The notes beneath the pieces are model-generated. The model was not told where the DNA came from. It saw only the letters and a list, made by a program, of their open reading frames with translations, and searched no databases. DNA of 64,000 nt from Alphaproteobacteria bacterium 33-17 (GTDB taxonomy: Bacteria > Pseudomonadota > Alphaproteobacteria > Rickettsiales > 33-17), in contig MKSX01000014.1 of NCBI GenBank assembly GCA_001897445.1, positions 1-64,000 on the forward strand, read 5' to 3'. The stretch's first letter is position 1; every line of letters begins with the position of its first letter. Below are positions 7,749 to 16,677 of this stretch, in pieces. The translations under genes and the position numbers were made by a program.

Positions 7749-8123
7749 ATGAAGATACCTTTGCACCTATTTGTTTCTTTAAGTTTATTATTTTTAAGCG
7801 GCGTTGCAATGTTTCATGTAAAATTTCAGGTGCAAAATTTATCAAAAGATATGGTTGAAATACAGAAGCAAATTCTGCAGGAAAAAAGTGAAATTAAAGT
7901 TTTAAATGCAGAGTGGTCATATTTAAATCAGCCTGAAAGACTAAGAAAAATTGTTGTGCAATATTATCCAGCTCTAAAGCCTATTGATGTTGCTCAGCTT
8001 GGTTTCAAAAAATATAAATCTACCCCAGAAGTTATAACAGAATTTGCTGAAGAAAAAGCTGCAAAGACTGTTGACAATGTGTCTTTTAAGATTCAGAATT
8101 CATCTTATTCTAACGATGAATAA
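7749..8123 (+). CDS. ftsL: cell division protein FtsL
   Basis: A small bitopic divisome protein: one N-terminal membrane span (about residues 5-23), then a coiled coil (about 27-60) with the heptad-like QNLSKDMVEIQKQILQEKSE, and the conserved LNQPERLRKI segment typical of alphaproteobacterial FtsL. It would form the FtsQLB complex that activates FtsW-FtsI. FtsL sequences diverge strongly, so the call rests on the motif, size (124 aa) and position between rsmH and ftsI. The start is directly behind the rsmH stop, after a GGAGG inside the rsmH end. Confidence 0.88.
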   Translation: MKIPLHLFVSLSLLFLSGVAMFHVKFQVQNLSKDMVEIQKQILQEKSEIKVLNAEWSYLNQPERLRKIVVQYYPALKPIDVAQLGFKKYKSTPEVITEFAEEKAAKTVDNVSFKIQNSSYSNDE

Positions 8124-8136
8124 GGGGAGGCTTATA

Positions 8137-8175
8137 ATGGCATGTTTTAATCTGAAAATCCTATATATTATCTAG
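8137..8175 (+). CDS. possible 12-codon leader ORF before ftsI
   Basis: AAGGGGAGG (8122-8130), the best ribosome site in this operon, is followed 6 nt later by ATG and only 12 codons before TAG. ftsI itself (8185) lacks a good ribosome site. The leader ATG and the ftsI ATG are in the same frame, 16 codons apart, separated only by the TAG. It may be a leader peptide that couples translation to ftsI, or the original ftsI start now cut off by a nonsense mutation. Confidence 0.4.
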   Translation: MACFNLKILYII

Positions 8176-8184
8176 AATTTCATT

Positions 8185-9918
8185 ATGAATAAACATGAAT
8201 TATGGGTAATTGGAAAAAGGTTTATAAGAACTAAAATATTCCCGCTTTTTTACCCTAATCTCAATCAAACCGCCCAGCGATCTTTTTTTGTTGGTATTTG
8301 CTTTGCTATTGGATTTTGTATAGTTGCTATTAAAGCATATAATGTTGTTTCGTCAAAATATGATGACTTTGCAGTTGATAAATTACATTACAATAGCTCA
8401 TCATTTCATCGTAAAAATATCGTAGACAGAAATGGACAGGTATTGGCTGTTGACCTTGCAATATCTTCAATTTATGCAAATCCAAAAAAAATATTGGATG
8501 CTAAAGAAGCAGTGAAGAAGTTAAAAGAAGTATTTCCTGGTTTAAATTCTCAAACTTTATATAAAGACCTAACATCAAAGAAAAAAAGCTTTGTATGGAT
8601 CAAACGAAATGCGACGCCAAAAGAAGTTTACGCAGTAAATAAGCTTGGGCTTCCTGGTGTAATGTATGAAAACGGTCATAGAAGATTTTACCCGCATAAT
8701 AATTTGCTAAGCCATATAATAGGTTATGTGGGTATAGACGGTATGGGGCTTGCCGGTATTGAAAAAAACTTTGATAAACAGCTTATAATAGATGAAGGAA
8801 TAGATAGTAATGATAGCTTAGCGCTTTCAATAGATTTAAGAATACAGTTTATTGTATATGAAGAGCTTAAGGCTGCTTTTGATGAATTTAAGCCAATAGG
8901 GGCTGCGGCAATAGTTGCAGATGTTTCAAATGGTGAGATTTTAAGTATAGTGAGCCTTCCTGATTTTAACCCCCATAATCCAGGTAAGGCATCATCAGAG
9001 CAGTTATTTAACCGCGCAACCCATGCTTCTCAAGAGCTGGGTTCAGTATTTAAAATTGTAACTATGGCTATGGGGATCGATAATAAAACGGTGAACCTTG
9101 CTTCAAGTTATGATGTAAGCGAACCGATAAAATACGCAAGGTTTAAGCTAAAAGATTATCATGCTAAAGGGGGGGTGCAAACAATCCCTCAAATATTTTT
9201 AAATTCATCTAACATTGGGACTGCAAAAATTGCTATGGATTTGGGTATTGACATTCAAAAAAAATACCTAAAAAAGTTTGGGCTTTTTGATCCAGTATCA
9301 ATTGAAATACCTGAGAAAGGGCAGGCTTTATATCCATCAAGTAGCAAATGGGGCGCGCTAAGCACAATGACTATATCATATGGGCATGGCATGATGCTCA
9401 CGCCAATACATTTTATGCGTAGTTTTATAGGTATTTTAAATGATGGAAAAATGTTTGAACCAACCTTATTACTAGATGGGAATAAAGGAAAGATTCCTAC
9501 AAAAATCATAGCAACAGATACAGCGGATAAGATAAAAAAATTGCTAAGGCTGGTAGTTAAAGAAGGTACGGGTAAAAAAGCAGAAGCTATGGGTTATATA
9601 GTAGGTGGTAAAACCGGAAGTGCCGAGAAAAGTATAAAAGGCGGATATAGTAAAAAAGCTAATATATCGTCATTTGTGGCGGCTTTTCCAATACACGAAC
9701 CTAAATATGCACTGTTCGTTATCCTTGATGAACCTAAAGGAAATGCAGCAACATTCGGATATGCTACAGGTGGCTGGACGGCAGCACCCGTGATCAGTAA
9801 AATTATAACCAGAATGTCGGCTGTTTTAGGCATCGAACCAATTGACGAAGAAGACAAAAATATATCAAAGAAACTATACATAGACAGGTCGCTTTATGAC
9901 AACAAAGAGTCTTTTTAA
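8185..9918 (+). CDS. ftsI: septal peptidoglycan transpeptidase FtsI (PBP3)
   Basis: A class B penicillin-binding protein that crosslinks septal peptidoglycan with FtsW. At 577 aa it has normal length: cytoplasmic tail, one membrane span (about residues 33-50), the PBP dimerisation domain and the transpeptidase domain. The catalytic motifs are complete: S287-V-F-K290, S341-S-N343 and K476-T-G478. The dimerisation-domain motif RNIVDRNG appears as KNIVDRNGQVLA. Its last 23 nt overlap murE. The start codon has little ribosome site of its own (see the 12-codon ORF just upstream). Confidence 0.97.
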   Translation: MNKHELWVIGKRFIRTKIFPLFYPNLNQTAQRSFFVGICFAIGFCIVAIKAYNVVSSKYDDFAVDKLHYNSSSFHRKNIVDRNGQVLAVDLAISSIYANPKKILDAKEAVKKLKEVFPGLNSQTLYKDLTSKKKSFVWIKRNATPKEVYAVNKLGLPGVMYENGHRRFYPHNNLLSHIIGYVGIDGMGLAGIEKNFDKQLIIDEGIDSNDSLALSIDLRIQFIVYEELKAAFDEFKPIGAAAIVADVSNGEILSIVSLPDFNPHNPGKASSEQLFNRATHASQELGSVFKIVTMAMGIDNKTVNLASSYDVSEPIKYARFKLKDYHAKGGVQTIPQIFLNSSNIGTAKIAMDLGIDIQKKYLKKFGLFDPVSIEIPEKGQALYPSSSKWGALSTMTISYGHGMMLTPIHFMRSFIGILNDGKMFEPTLLLDGNKGKIPTKIIATDTADKIKKLLRLVVKEGTGKKAEAMGYIVGGKTGSAEKSIKGGYSKKANISSFVAAFPIHEPKYALFVILDEPKGNAATFGYATGGWTAAPVISKIITRMSAVLGIEPIDEEDKNISKKLYIDRSLYDNKESF

Positions 9919-11326
9919 TATTCTGGAAAAGGCAAATATTAAACATAATTTGCAGGAAGATATACAAATTGATAATCTAACCGATGACTCTAGAAAAGTA
10001 AGCCAGAACTCTTTGTTTTTAGCTCCAAACCTTGAAATTTCTAAAACTGAAAACTTTATTAAAATGGCCGTGCAAAAAGGCGCAAAGATTGTAATTGCTC
10101 CTAAAAATAATTATTCAGATTTTGGTGTGCCAATTATTCAGGTGGAAGATGATAAAATTGCCAAAATGCATGTTGCAAAAGCAATGTATCCAAAGCAGCC
10201 CGAAAATGTTTATGCTGTTACAGGATCAAATGGTAAAACTTCTACCGCGCATTTTATAAGGCAAATGCTTTACTTTACAGGTATAAAAGCCATAAGCATA
10301 GGTACTTTGGGGGTGGGGTATGATGAAAATAACTATGATTTATCAAAAGAAAATGCCTCGCTTACCACGCCAGGTGCAATTGATTTACATAGAATTTTAG
10401 ATAGTTTAGCAGATAATTATAACTATGCCGCGCTTGAGGCTTCAAGTCATGGGCTTGATCAGCACAGGCTTGATATGGTTAAGGTTAAAGCTGTAGGGTT
10501 TACCAATTTTACTCAGGATCACCTAGATTATCATAAAACTATGGGAGAATATTTTGCAGCTAAAATGCGGATATTTGATTTGGTTCAAAAAGGCAGTATT
10601 GCGGCGGTAAATAGTGACATTGCGCAGTTTAATGAAATTGTTGCAAAGACTAGCCAAAAACAATTGCAACTTATTGATTTTGGTTATAAAGCTAAGGCAA
10701 TAAAAATTATTAGCTGTATTCCTAATATTAAAGGTATGGCTGTTGAACTTGAATATTTTGGTAAAAAAATGTCATTTGAGCTTAGTTTAGTTGGAGATTT
10801 TCAGTTATACAACTTTATAACTGCACTTGCTATGTTAGCTAATGACATTAACAATCCTGAAGATATTATTCCAAAATTATCACCAGTACCTGGCAGAATG
10901 CAAAAAGTAAATTCCAGTAAAAATATTTACGTAGATTATGCTCATACACCTGATGCACTTGAGAAAGCTCTAAAAGTAATTAAAGATCATAAACCTAATA
11001 AAATTATTACTGTTTTTGGATGTGGCGGGGAAAGGGATGCGCTTAAAAGACCAATAATGGGTGATATTGCAGCAAAACTTTCAGATGCTGTGATTGTAAC
11101 AGATGATAACCCAAGATCTGAAGATGCAGCAAGTATAAGGAAACAGGTGATAGGTAGTCATAAATTCATTGAAATTGCTGATAGAAAACTTGCAATTCAG
11201 GAAGCTGTAAGTATGGCTGGTGTAAACGATATAGTATTAATTGCAGGTAAGGGTCATGAAAAATACCAGATAATAGGTGATACAAAATTAGATTTTGACG
11301 ATGTAAAAATAGCCGAGGAGATTTAG
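9896..11326 (+). CDS. murE: UDP-MurNAc-L-Ala-D-Glu:meso-diaminopimelate ligase MurE
   Basis: MurE adds the third stem-peptide residue to UDP-MurNAc-dipeptide using ATP. The 476-aa protein has the Mur-ligase P-loop G110-SNGKTST, the central LTTPGAIDLH segment that contacts the substrate, and the DNPR motif near residue 404 that recognises meso-diaminopimelate, so the peptidoglycan is predicted to be the mDAP type. The start overlaps ftsI by 23 nt, and the stop shares a base with the murF start region. It acts in the cytoplasm. Confidence 0.97.
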   Translation: MTTKSLFNILEKANIKHNLQEDIQIDNLTDDSRKVSQNSLFLAPNLEISKTENFIKMAVQKGAKIVIAPKNNYSDFGVPIIQVEDDKIAKMHVAKAMYPKQPENVYAVTGSNGKTSTAHFIRQMLYFTGIKAISIGTLGVGYDENNYDLSKENASLTTPGAIDLHRILDSLADNYNYAALEASSHGLDQHRLDMVKVKAVGFTNFTQDHLDYHKTMGEYFAAKMRIFDLVQKGSIAAVNSDIAQFNEIVAKTSQKQLQLIDFGYKAKAIKIISCIPNIKGMAVELEYFGKKMSFELSLVGDFQLYNFITALAMLANDINNPEDIIPKLSPVPGRMQKVNSSKNIYVDYAHTPDALEKALKVIKDHKPNKIITVFGCGGERDALKRPIMGDIAAKLSDAVIVTDDNPRSEDAASIRKQVIGSHKFIEIADRKLAIQEAVSMAGVNDIVLIAGKGHEKYQIIGDTKLDFDDVKIAEEI

Positions 11327-12702
11327 TGATGATTTGGGATAATAAGCTACTTGCAGAAGCTTTAGGTATTGAAATAGATTTTGAATTTAAAGCTAAGGGT
11401 TTTTATTTTAACTCTAAGGAAGTTAGAGCTGGAGATGTTTTTATCGCTTTAAAAGGTGAAAATGGTGATGGTCATTTATATATCGAAAGCGCGCTTCATA
11501 ATGGCGCGTCTGTTGTAATTGCTGAGAAAAATGATTTAAATGATCCGCGTATTGTGGTAGTTGAAAATACTTTAGATGCGCTTTATAAGATGGCTCATTT
11601 TAAAAGAAGTAACGTTAAAGCAACTTATATAGGCGTTACAGGCAGTGTTGGTAAAACCTCAACAAAAGAAATGCTAGCGTCTTATTTTTCTGCTTATGGC
11701 AAAACCACCAAGACCGAAGGTAATTTTAATAACGATTTGGGCGTACCCATAACATTATCAAGAATGCCAATGGACGCTACATATGCCATTATTGAAATGG
11801 GGATGAGTTCTAAAGGTGAAATTGAAAAGCTAACAAAAATTGTAAATCCAAAAATTTGCATTGTTACAAATGTTGAGGCGGTTCACTTAGAGTTTTTTGA
11901 TTCAGTAGAAGGTATTGCAGATGCAAAGTCTGAGATATTTATGGGTACTGATGAGAGCAGAATTGCAGTCATTAATATAGATAACCAATATGCGCCCAGA
12001 CTTATTTCTAATGCTAAGAAATATGGCGTTAAAAATATCAAAACTTTTGGTAAAAGCAAAGAAGCAGATATTAAACTAAAATCATGTGGAATTATTGATA
12101 GCCATACATTTGTAAAAGTATTATATGGTGAAAATGAATATGAGTACCAAATTCCTGTGGTTGGCGAGCATCAGGCTTATAATTCTATGGTCTGTATCTT
12201 GGCTGCATCAAGCCTTAGTCTAAATCCTTCGGCAGGTATTAGTACACTTAAAGATATGGAGATTGCAAAGGGAAGAGGAGAGATTTTTGCATCTCAAATC
12301 GATGGTAAAAGAATTACCATTGTTAATGAAGCATATAATGCAAGTCCAGCGGCAGTAAAAGCTGTGCTTATGGCATATGGTCAAAAGTTCGCTCAATCTC
12401 GTAAAATTGCAGTACTTGGTGATATGAAAGAGCTTGGTGAGAGCGCGCAAAACTTTCATGCGAATCTGGCAGACGATATCTATCAAAGTGGCATTGACCT
12501 TGTTGTATGTGTGGGTGATATGATGAAGAACCTTTATAACAACCTGGAAGAAAATTATAGGTTTGGTTATTTTATTAATATTGATGAAATGATGAATTCA
12601 GATATACTAAAGAAAATAAATGATGGGGATGTGCTGATTTTTAAAGGCTCAAACTCTATGAGATTATATAAAATGGCAGATAGCCTAAAACTAAGCAGTT
12701 AA
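11326..12702 (+). CDS. murF: UDP-MurNAc-tripeptide:D-Ala-D-Ala ligase MurF
   Basis: MurF completes the UDP-MurNAc-pentapeptide by adding D-alanyl-D-alanine. Over 458 aa it shows the P-loop GVTGSVGKTSTKEML near residue 103, the TEGNFNNDLGVPITL segment just after it, the conserved IIEMGMSSKGEI, and the C-terminal VLGDMKELG with NEAYNASP. It overlaps the murE stop (TGATG junction), so the two are probably translationally coupled. mraY follows after 23 nt. Confidence 0.97.
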   Translation: MMIWDNKLLAEALGIEIDFEFKAKGFYFNSKEVRAGDVFIALKGENGDGHLYIESALHNGASVVIAEKNDLNDPRIVVVENTLDALYKMAHFKRSNVKATYIGVTGSVGKTSTKEMLASYFSAYGKTTKTEGNFNNDLGVPITLSRMPMDATYAIIEMGMSSKGEIEKLTKIVNPKICIVTNVEAVHLEFFDSVEGIADAKSEIFMGTDESRIAVINIDNQYAPRLISNAKKYGVKNIKTFGKSKEADIKLKSCGIIDSHTFVKVLYGENEYEYQIPVVGEHQAYNSMVCILAASSLSLNPSAGISTLKDMEIAKGRGEIFASQIDGKRITIVNEAYNASPAAVKAVLMAYGQKFAQSRKIAVLGDMKELGESAQNFHANLADDIYQSGIDLVVCVGDMMKNLYNNLEENYRFGYFINIDEMMNSDILKKINDGDVLIFKGSNSMRLYKMADSLKLSS

Positions 12703-12725
12703 CGATTTATTCGGGTGAATTCAAG

Positions 12726-13814
12726 ATGCTTTATTATTTAACACAGGAAGTGTTCAAAGACGTGCATTACTTTCATATCTTTAAGTATATTACTTTCAGA
12801 GGATTTGGCGCGGCTATAACATCGATGCTAATAATGTTTTTATTTATGAATAAGTTTATAGCTTATTTGCAAAAAATACAAAATGGAGGTCAGCCAATTA
12901 GAGACGATGGTCCTGAAAGCCACTTTAAAAAGCGTGGTACTCCTACAATGGGTGGGCTGCTTATGATGATTAGTATATTTGTAAGTGTTATCTTATGGGG
13001 TGACCTTTCAAATAGCTCCCTTCAGCTTACAATGTTTGTTACAGGTTCATATGCACTTTTAGGATTTATTGATGATTACCGTAAGGTGACTAAACGTAAC
13101 AGTAAGGGCGTTAGCGGTAAGTTTAAGCTGGCATATCAGTTTATTATAAGTCTTGTTGCTTATTTATGGATTCAAAAAATTATGCCATCGGCACTTGATA
13201 ACAAGCTTGCGTTACCAATTTTTAAAGAAGTTTTAATTGACCTTGGATGGTTATACTTTCCATTTATTGCATGCGTAACAATTGGAGCGTCAAATGCTGT
13301 AAACCTTACAGATGGACTAGATGGTCTTGCAATAGTGCCAGTAATGATTACAGCATTTTGTTTTAGTGTTATAGCTTATGTTGTGGGCAATAGCATATTT
13401 TCGGAATACCTTAAAGTTCATCATGTAATTGGAGTGGGGGAATTATCATTATTTCTTGCATGTATGATTGGTGCTGGGCTTGGATTTTTATGGTATAACT
13501 GCTCTCCAGCTAAAATATTTATGGGTGACACAGGAAGCTTAGCATTTGGCGGAAGCCTTGGTATTGTAAGTGTGCTAACCAAACATGAGTTAGTGCTTGC
13601 AATGGTCGGCGGACTGTTTGTAATTGAGGCATTGTCTGTAATTGTTCAGGTGTATTACTACAAATTATCCAAAGGAAAGCGTATATTTTTGATGGCGCCA
13701 ATTCATCATCACTTTGAGAAAAAAGGATGGAGTGAGCCAATGGTAGTGGTAAGGTTTTGGATTATAAGCATTATATTTGCCATTATCGGGATGAGTACAC
13801 TGAAAATAAGGTAA
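12726..13814 (+). CDS. mraY: phospho-MurNAc-pentapeptide translocase MraY
   Basis: MraY transfers phospho-MurNAc-pentapeptide to undecaprenyl phosphate, making lipid I at the inner membrane. The 362-aa polytopic protein contains the aspartate-rich motifs (GFIDDYRK near residue 114, NLTDGLDGLA near 195), GDTGSLAFGG near 263 and the histidine motif MAPIHHHFEKKGW near 321. It is the last murein gene here: the usual followers murD, ftsW and murG are absent, and an alpha/beta hydrolase starts 4 nt downstream. Confidence 0.97.
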   Translation: MLYYLTQEVFKDVHYFHIFKYITFRGFGAAITSMLIMFLFMNKFIAYLQKIQNGGQPIRDDGPESHFKKRGTPTMGGLLMMISIFVSVILWGDLSNSSLQLTMFVTGSYALLGFIDDYRKVTKRNSKGVSGKFKLAYQFIISLVAYLWIQKIMPSALDNKLALPIFKEVLIDLGWLYFPFIACVTIGASNAVNLTDGLDGLAIVPVMITAFCFSVIAYVVGNSIFSEYLKVHHVIGVGELSLFLACMIGAGLGFLWYNCSPAKIFMGDTGSLAFGGSLGIVSVLTKHELVLAMVGGLFVIEALSVIVQVYYYKLSKGKRIFLMAPIHHHFEKKGWSEPMVVVRFWIISIIFAIIGMSTLKIR

Positions 13815-13818
13815 TGTA

Positions 13819-14688
13819 ATGGAACCTAAGTTTATTGAAATAGTAGATTTACTGCAGCCAGGTCGTAAAATTGCCTATTATGATAGGGGGGCAAAGGATG
13901 CCCCTGTAATATTTTGCGCACATGCACTTAGCCGAAACGCCAGGGACTTTGACTTTATAGCGGAAGAACTAGCAAAAGATTTTAGAGTGATTGCATTTGA
14001 CTTTGTAGGGCGTGGTCAAAGTACATTTTTAAATGATAAAATTCGTTATGAATATGCAACCTACACATCTGATGTGATTCAGTTAGCTGAAATGCTTGGT
14101 ATTAGCAAAGTAACATGGATTGGCTCATCTATGGGTGGACTAGTTGGAATGACTCTTATGGGAATGGTTCCAAACTTTATTGAAAAGCTAGTATTAAACG
14201 ACGTTGGCGCTCATATTCCTATTGAATCGCTGCAAAGAATTGCTAAATATGTTGATATATTACCTGAGTTTACATCAATTGAATCATTGGAAAATCATTT
14301 AAAAATGGTGCTTAAACCATTTTGTATAGAGAATCCTGATCACTGGAGGCATTTAGCAAAAAATAGTTTTAGGGTGCTTGATAACGGTAAAATTACGCTT
14401 GCATATGATGGCGGAATTGGTGCAAATTTTGCGCAGTTTTTAAATATTACAACTGATGTTGAAATGTGGTCGCTTTGGGAAAGTTTTGAAGTTCCAACAC
14501 TTGTTATCAAAGGAAGCGACTCTGATATTCTCACTCATGAAGCCTATAACAGAATGTTATCTAAGCCTAAAGTATCTGGTATTGAAGTAAGCGGAGTAGG
14601 GCATTTGCCACCACTTATGGCAGAGTATCAAATTAAGCCTGTAGTCGACTGGATTAAAAACCCACGTGATATTAATATAAAAATTTAA
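13819..14688 (+). CDS. alpha/beta hydrolase, 289 aa
   Basis: A single-domain alpha/beta hydrolase. The nucleophile elbow is G102-S-S104-M-G-G, a likely acid lies in KGSDSDILTH (about residue 232) and the histidine in VGHLPP (about 262). FDFVGRGQS is the usual strand-4 motif. The substrate is unknown; candidates include esters and lipids. Its start lies 4 nt after the mraY stop with a TAATGTAATGG junction, so it is co-transcribed with, and probably coupled to, the murein operon. That does not prove a cell wall role. Confidence 0.9.
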   Translation: MEPKFIEIVDLLQPGRKIAYYDRGAKDAPVIFCAHALSRNARDFDFIAEELAKDFRVIAFDFVGRGQSTFLNDKIRYEYATYTSDVIQLAEMLGISKVTWIGSSMGGLVGMTLMGMVPNFIEKLVLNDVGAHIPIESLQRIAKYVDILPEFTSIESLENHLKMVLKPFCIENPDHWRHLAKNSFRVLDNGKITLAYDGGIGANFAQFLNITTDVEMWSLWESFEVPTLVIKGSDSDILTHEAYNRMLSKPKVSGIEVSGVGHLPPLMAEYQIKPVVDWIKNPRDINIKI

Positions 14689-14691
14689 CTT

Positions 14692-14719
14692 TTGACAACT
14701 ATTATTGTAATGTTATAAC
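14692..14719 (+). promoter_or_regulatory. promoter of the ankyrin-like gene
   Basis: A perfect TTGACA -35 (14692-14697), a 16-nt spacer and TATAAC (14714-14719), ending 29 nt before the ATG at 14749. This is the best -35 box I noticed in the window. Confidence 0.65.
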
Positions 14720-14748
14720 TCCAGTTGAAATCAAACTTAAGGATTATT

Positions 14749-16452
14749 ATGCAGGATAAAATAGATGAGCTTAAACACTCAATTATAAATAATGATTTTT
14801 ATAGTTTTGAAAATAATTTTAAACAGGCGCTAGATCAGCAAAAAACTGAGGTTTATAAAAATATTTTTCTACCTTTATTTGAATGCTCAATAATTAACAA
14901 TAACCCCAAAATACTGCAATATTTAATAGATTTTTCAAAATGGCAAAAAGATGAATTTATTTTAAAATCAAGACGAAATGATGATTCTTTTGAAGTTGGG
15001 CAGGATATTGAGGAATCAAATAAAGTTTCCATGAAAATATTTGATTATTTAATACAATATGCCTCTAATGACACCACTATAACTATATGTTGTAAAGCAA
15101 ATAATCTTGAAGTAGCTCTTATACTTTATAAGGAATTGATATTAAAAATTTCAAGTGGCTTTAATATTAATGACCTGCATGACAGAATTGAAAAGCCTTA
15201 TCTTAAAATGCTTATTAACGCTGCAAATAAACATTTATCTTATGACAACAATAACATAAATTTTTTTGATAAATACGATAAACATGCAATTACTAAGCTA
15301 ATTGAAAGTGATATTAATTATTTTATTTTTAAATCTGATGCAAAAACAATTGAATTTATATGTAATAATTGTTTTGAAGGGGTTGCAGAGTTTGTTAGAA
15401 AATTTGAACATAAGGATAAAATTTCTGAACCCTCGAAAGTTATACTACTTAAATTCAGCGAAGATAATAATTGGAATTTAGATATTAAGATTGAATTTAA
15501 ATCAATACTCACTTTTCAGAGAATTTGTAGTACACAAAATTTAGAGCTTATTGGCTGGTATTTATCTGACGTTCATGAAAAAGATTATCAGGAACACTGT
15601 TATGAAGTGCTAAGATCAGCATGCAAAACTGGAAATATTAAAATGCTGAAATATATAATATCAATTGCTAAATCTGGAAATTTTTTAAGTAAACTCTTAT
15701 TTGATAAAGATAACTTGAGTGAGGAAAAAAGCTTTGGTTATGTGGAATGTTTATTTAGCTCATTAAAATCAAAGCTCGGTCATGCCAAATCTAATCATAT
15801 AAATATATGTCGTAAATATTATCAATGCTTGAAGCTATTATTAGATGAAATTATATCAAATAATCTATTAGTAAAGTTTACTGAAAGTGAATGTTATAAA
15901 AATATATTAGGCAGAGATGATAATCCTTTAGAGCTTAAAGATTACTTATTTGAGTTAGTAAGAAAGTATAAAAAAGATATTAGATGGGATAGATTATATA
16001 TATCAAATGAGGGAGTTATTTTTAAAAAGTTTTTTCGACAAAATATTTCAATGAAATTTTCAATTAATATTGAAAAAGTTGGAGTATATATTGCTCATAA
16101 TATTGATAGATTTAAAAATCATCAGGAATGGGCACTGCATAAAGTTCCAACTTTAAGGCTTGCAAAAGATTTTATACAGCAAAATATTGATATTTTTAAA
16201 TCCTTACAACAAAATAAAGATCATGTGTTATTATTTGAGGAGTTTTATGAAGCTTTGCAGTGTATAAGGTATACAAAGATCAATAGAGCCTCAAAATCTA
16301 TTAACAGCCCAGTATTTGCAGAGCCTTGTAAAGAGCAAATTTTTACAAACTTACCAAATGATATTAAAAAAGAAATATCAGGTTACTTGGGATTTACTTT
16401 TAGAAGTAAAGCTGAAATGGAGAGGGTTATATCGGGAATCGACTTATTATAG
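14749..16452 (+). CDS. ankyrin-like protein with C-terminal F-box-like motif, 567 aa
   Basis: Helix-pair segments resembling worn ankyrin repeats recur along the protein (for example SIINNNPKILQYLIDFSK near residue 50 and ACKTGNIKMLKYIISIAK near 295). The last 40 residues contain NLPNDIKKEISGYLG, which resembles an F-box helix. Ankyrin arrays followed by a C-terminal F-box/PRANC-like end are known in Orientia and poxvirus proteins that recruit host SCF ubiquitin ligase; that role here is inference. I start at ATG 14749, preceded by AAGGA, rather than the in-frame TTG at 14725. It has its own promoter and low GC content. Confidence 0.7.
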   Translation: MQDKIDELKHSIINNDFYSFENNFKQALDQQKTEVYKNIFLPLFECSIINNNPKILQYLIDFSKWQKDEFILKSRRNDDSFEVGQDIEESNKVSMKIFDYLIQYASNDTTITICCKANNLEVALILYKELILKISSGFNINDLHDRIEKPYLKMLINAANKHLSYDNNNINFFDKYDKHAITKLIESDINYFIFKSDAKTIEFICNNCFEGVAEFVRKFEHKDKISEPSKVILLKFSEDNNWNLDIKIEFKSILTFQRICSTQNLELIGWYLSDVHEKDYQEHCYEVLRSACKTGNIKMLKYIISIAKSGNFLSKLLFDKDNLSEEKSFGYVECLFSSLKSKLGHAKSNHINICRKYYQCLKLLLDEIISNNLLVKFTESECYKNILGRDDNPLELKDYLFELVRKYKKDIRWDRLYISNEGVIFKKFFRQNISMKFSINIEKVGVYIAHNIDRFKNHQEWALHKVPTLRLAKDFIQQNIDIFKSLQQNKDHVLLFEEFYEALQCIRYTKINRASKSINSPVFAEPCKEQIFTNLPNDIKKEISGYLGFTFRSKAEMERVISGIDLL

Positions 16453-16471
16453 TTTTTTAAGTTGAGGTTTG

Positions 16472-16524
16472 CATGCGTCATTTCCTCACTTATGTAGATT
16501 TTTCTACATATCGCTCGTTATTTC
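16472..16524 (+). repeat. dispersed palindromic repeat, family B, copy 3
   Basis: ATGCGTCATTTCCTC, hairpin TATGTAGA/TCTACATA, then TCGCTCGTTATTTC. Nearly the same as the copy at 585-643, but the hairpin arm differs at a base where pairing is restored. It is followed by the same CAACTTAATTCA extension. Confidence 0.72.
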
Positions 16525-16563
16525 TGTGCAAAATTCAACTTAATTCACTATAAAGGGACAATA

Positions 16564-16656
16564 GATTGCCACAAAATACTACGTATTTTTCGCAATGACC
16601 TTGCCGGCACATTCTGTTGTCATCGCGAGGAAAATGAAATTTTCCGTGGCGATCCA
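16564..16656. repeat. dispersed palindromic repeats, family A
   Basis: Two units. The first (16564-16599) begins GATTGCCACAAAATAC and ends GTATTTTTCGCAATGAC, a hairpin. The second (16620-16656) is CATCGCGAGGAAAAT paired with ATTTTCCGTGGCGAT. Related units occur at 31.2 kb (inverted) and 44.8-45.0 kb. Lying just past the emrB stop on the minus strand, the hairpins may also help end emrAB transcription. Confidence 0.7.
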
Positions 16657-16677
16657 GAAAATAACTCATATCAACAA

